Assembly (NCBI GenBank): GCA_964645125.1
Contig: CAZXZC010000037.1
Coordinates: 1 to 5,666, forward strand
DNA from: JBDKGD01 sp964645125
GTDB taxonomy: Bacteria; Patescibacteriota; Minisyncoccia; UBA6257; 2-01-FULL-56-20
Reading direction: 5' to 3'
DNA: 5,666 nt
Shown here: one piece after another, positions 4,997 through 5,666 of the stretch
Layout: each line of letters begins with the position of its first letter
Numbering within the stretch: position 1 is the stretch's first letter
Notes under the pieces: model-generated
Databases searched by the model: none
Seen by the model: only the letters and a program-made list of their open reading frames with translations
What the model was told of the DNA's origin: nothing
Translations under genes and position numbers: made by a program

Positions 4997-5666
4997 AGTT
5001 TTTTATGTTTTTAGTATCGCCATTATTTATTAAGCCTGATTCTTTAAAAGTATCGAGAAGAATAATATGTTCCAACTCACGAGGGTTGTGGACAATATAA
5101 TCCGGTTTTCTATCTTTTAATTCTTGCTCGCTGGTAAAACCCCAGGTAACCGCCACGCTTTTAATTCCCACTTTTTTGGCTACGTCTATCTCATGATTAC
5201 TATCCCCAACAAAAAACGTATCTTTTAAATTTAAATTATGTTCTTCGATTATTTTTTGGACTGGTTCCAACTTATCATTTGCATCCGCGATACTTTCACT
5301 AAAAATATTTTCTAGTCCGTATGCTTTTATCTCAGGAAGTAATGTTTCGGGGAAATCGGAACTTACGACGGCAAGAAAATAGCCACGTTCCTTGCAGTTG
5401 TGTATCAGGTTTACTACATCAGAAAATGGAGTTGGTTTTGGGCAGGCTTCATCTAATTGCAATTCTCGAAACAATGTTGTCCGCTCATCTTCGCTATAGC
5501 CCTCGGGTAAATATTTTTGATAAAAAAGAGCGGGTGGCTGTTTCCAGTTTTCTCTGAATTCTTCAGTGGATATCTCTTTTACCCCATATTTTTTAAATAT
5601 ATGGTTAACGATCCACATTTGATTCGTTACGGTATCTCTTACCACTCCAGACCAGTCAAAAAGAAT
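4980..5666 (-). CDS. HAD-superfamily hydrolase, phosphoglycolate phosphatase-like (5' end beyond window)
   Basis: The frame is open to the right edge, with 228 residues visible. The GTG at 5645 is not the start, because motif I lies before it. Visible residue 4 is the nucleophile aspartate in ILFDWSGVV (1-9). The position two residues later, normally the acid/base aspartate, is serine. A helical cap follows, with conserved-looking LFYQKYLP (47-54). Motif II is AVVSSD (99-104), motif III lysine is Lys132 in NDKLEP, and motif IV is VGDSNHEID (153-161), followed by the AxxxG and VAVTWGF features typical of subfamily IA. At least a few N-terminal residues are missing. The last 25 residues are polar and end in NYENNT. 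The likely reaction is phosphate-ester hydrolysis of a small metabolite, but the DxS motif leaves room for another activity. It overlaps the ASCH gene by 17 bases and probably forms an operon with it. Confidence 0.9.
   Translation of the reverse strand: MLFDWSGVVRDTVTNQMWIVNHIFKKYGVKEISTEEFRENWKQPPALFYQKYLPEGYSEDERTTLFRELQLDEACPKPTPFSDVVNLIHNCKERGYFLAVVSSDFPETLLPEIKAYGLENIFSESIADANDKLEPVQKIIEEHNLNLKDTFFVGDSNHEIDVAKKVGIKSVAVTWGFTSEQELKDRKPDYIVHNPRELEHIILLDTFKESGLINNGDTKNIKNYENNT

Noticed and set aside
5643..5645. GTG as the start of the HAD hydrolase
   Set aside because: The frame stays open to the right edge, and the bases before the GTG encode the motif I strand and nucleophile aspartate, so the true start lies outside the window.
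1..5666. Search for CRISPR repeats, tRNA genes, insertion sequence ends or a defence or toxin-antitoxin system
   Set aside because: No regularly spaced direct repeats, cloverleaf-like sequence, transposase motifs or recognised defence domains were seen. The ASCH gene is paired with a hydrolase rather than an antitoxin.

Overview
The window is a compact, gene-dense stretch of bacterial chromosome carrying eight protein genes. Six are complete, and one is cut at each edge. All complete frames read in the standard code: six visible stops are TAA and one is TAG. Small, trimmed versions of central enzymes, overlapping genes and very short intergenic gaps suggest a reduced-genome bacterium, perhaps a member of the Candidate Phyla Radiation (Patescibacteria). 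This is an inference: there is no rRNA or ribosomal protein gene here to place the organism. No RNA gene, insertion sequence, CRISPR array, phage gene or convincing intrinsic terminator was seen, and no gene-free stretch exceeds about 100 bases.

Layout, left to right. At 1-765 (minus) lies the N-terminal 255 residues of an exported or membrane-anchored protein with one calcium-loop-like motif. It has its own strong extended -10 promoter and Shine-Dalgarno site. At 854-1462 (minus) is a small alpha/beta hydrolase of RBBP9/YdeN type. A short divergent intergenic region (1463-1554) separates it from a plus-strand pair, a GpsA-like glycerol-3-phosphate dehydrogenase (1555-2442) and a glycerol kinase (2432-3613), which overlap by 11 bases. 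Converging on this pair with a gap of one base is a three-helix membrane protein (3615-4097, minus). It is followed by a TspO/MBR family protein (4169-4636, minus). The right end holds a minus-strand, overlapping pair: a HAD-family hydrolase cut by the right edge (4980-5666) and a small ASCH/DUF3850-type protein (4721-4996). This pair is visibly more AT-rich than the rest.

The only clear metabolic unit is the gpsA-glpK pair. Both enzymes connect to sn-glycerol 3-phosphate: the kinase makes it from glycerol and ATP, and the dehydrogenase interconverts it with dihydroxyacetone phosphate. The pair could feed phospholipid head-group synthesis or, run the other way, bring glycerol into lower glycolysis. 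Both proteins are shorter than their families' norm. The dehydrogenase lacks the arginine of the SRNR motif, and the kinase lacks a large part of its second FGGY domain, so their activity cannot be taken for granted.

A recurring feature is an extended -10 element (TGn plus a TATAAT-like hexamer) lying 6 to 9 bases before the start codon of three genes, with no Shine-Dalgarno site. This suggests leaderless or nearly leaderless transcripts for much of this locus. The left-edge gene, by contrast, has a normal leader and ribosome binding site.
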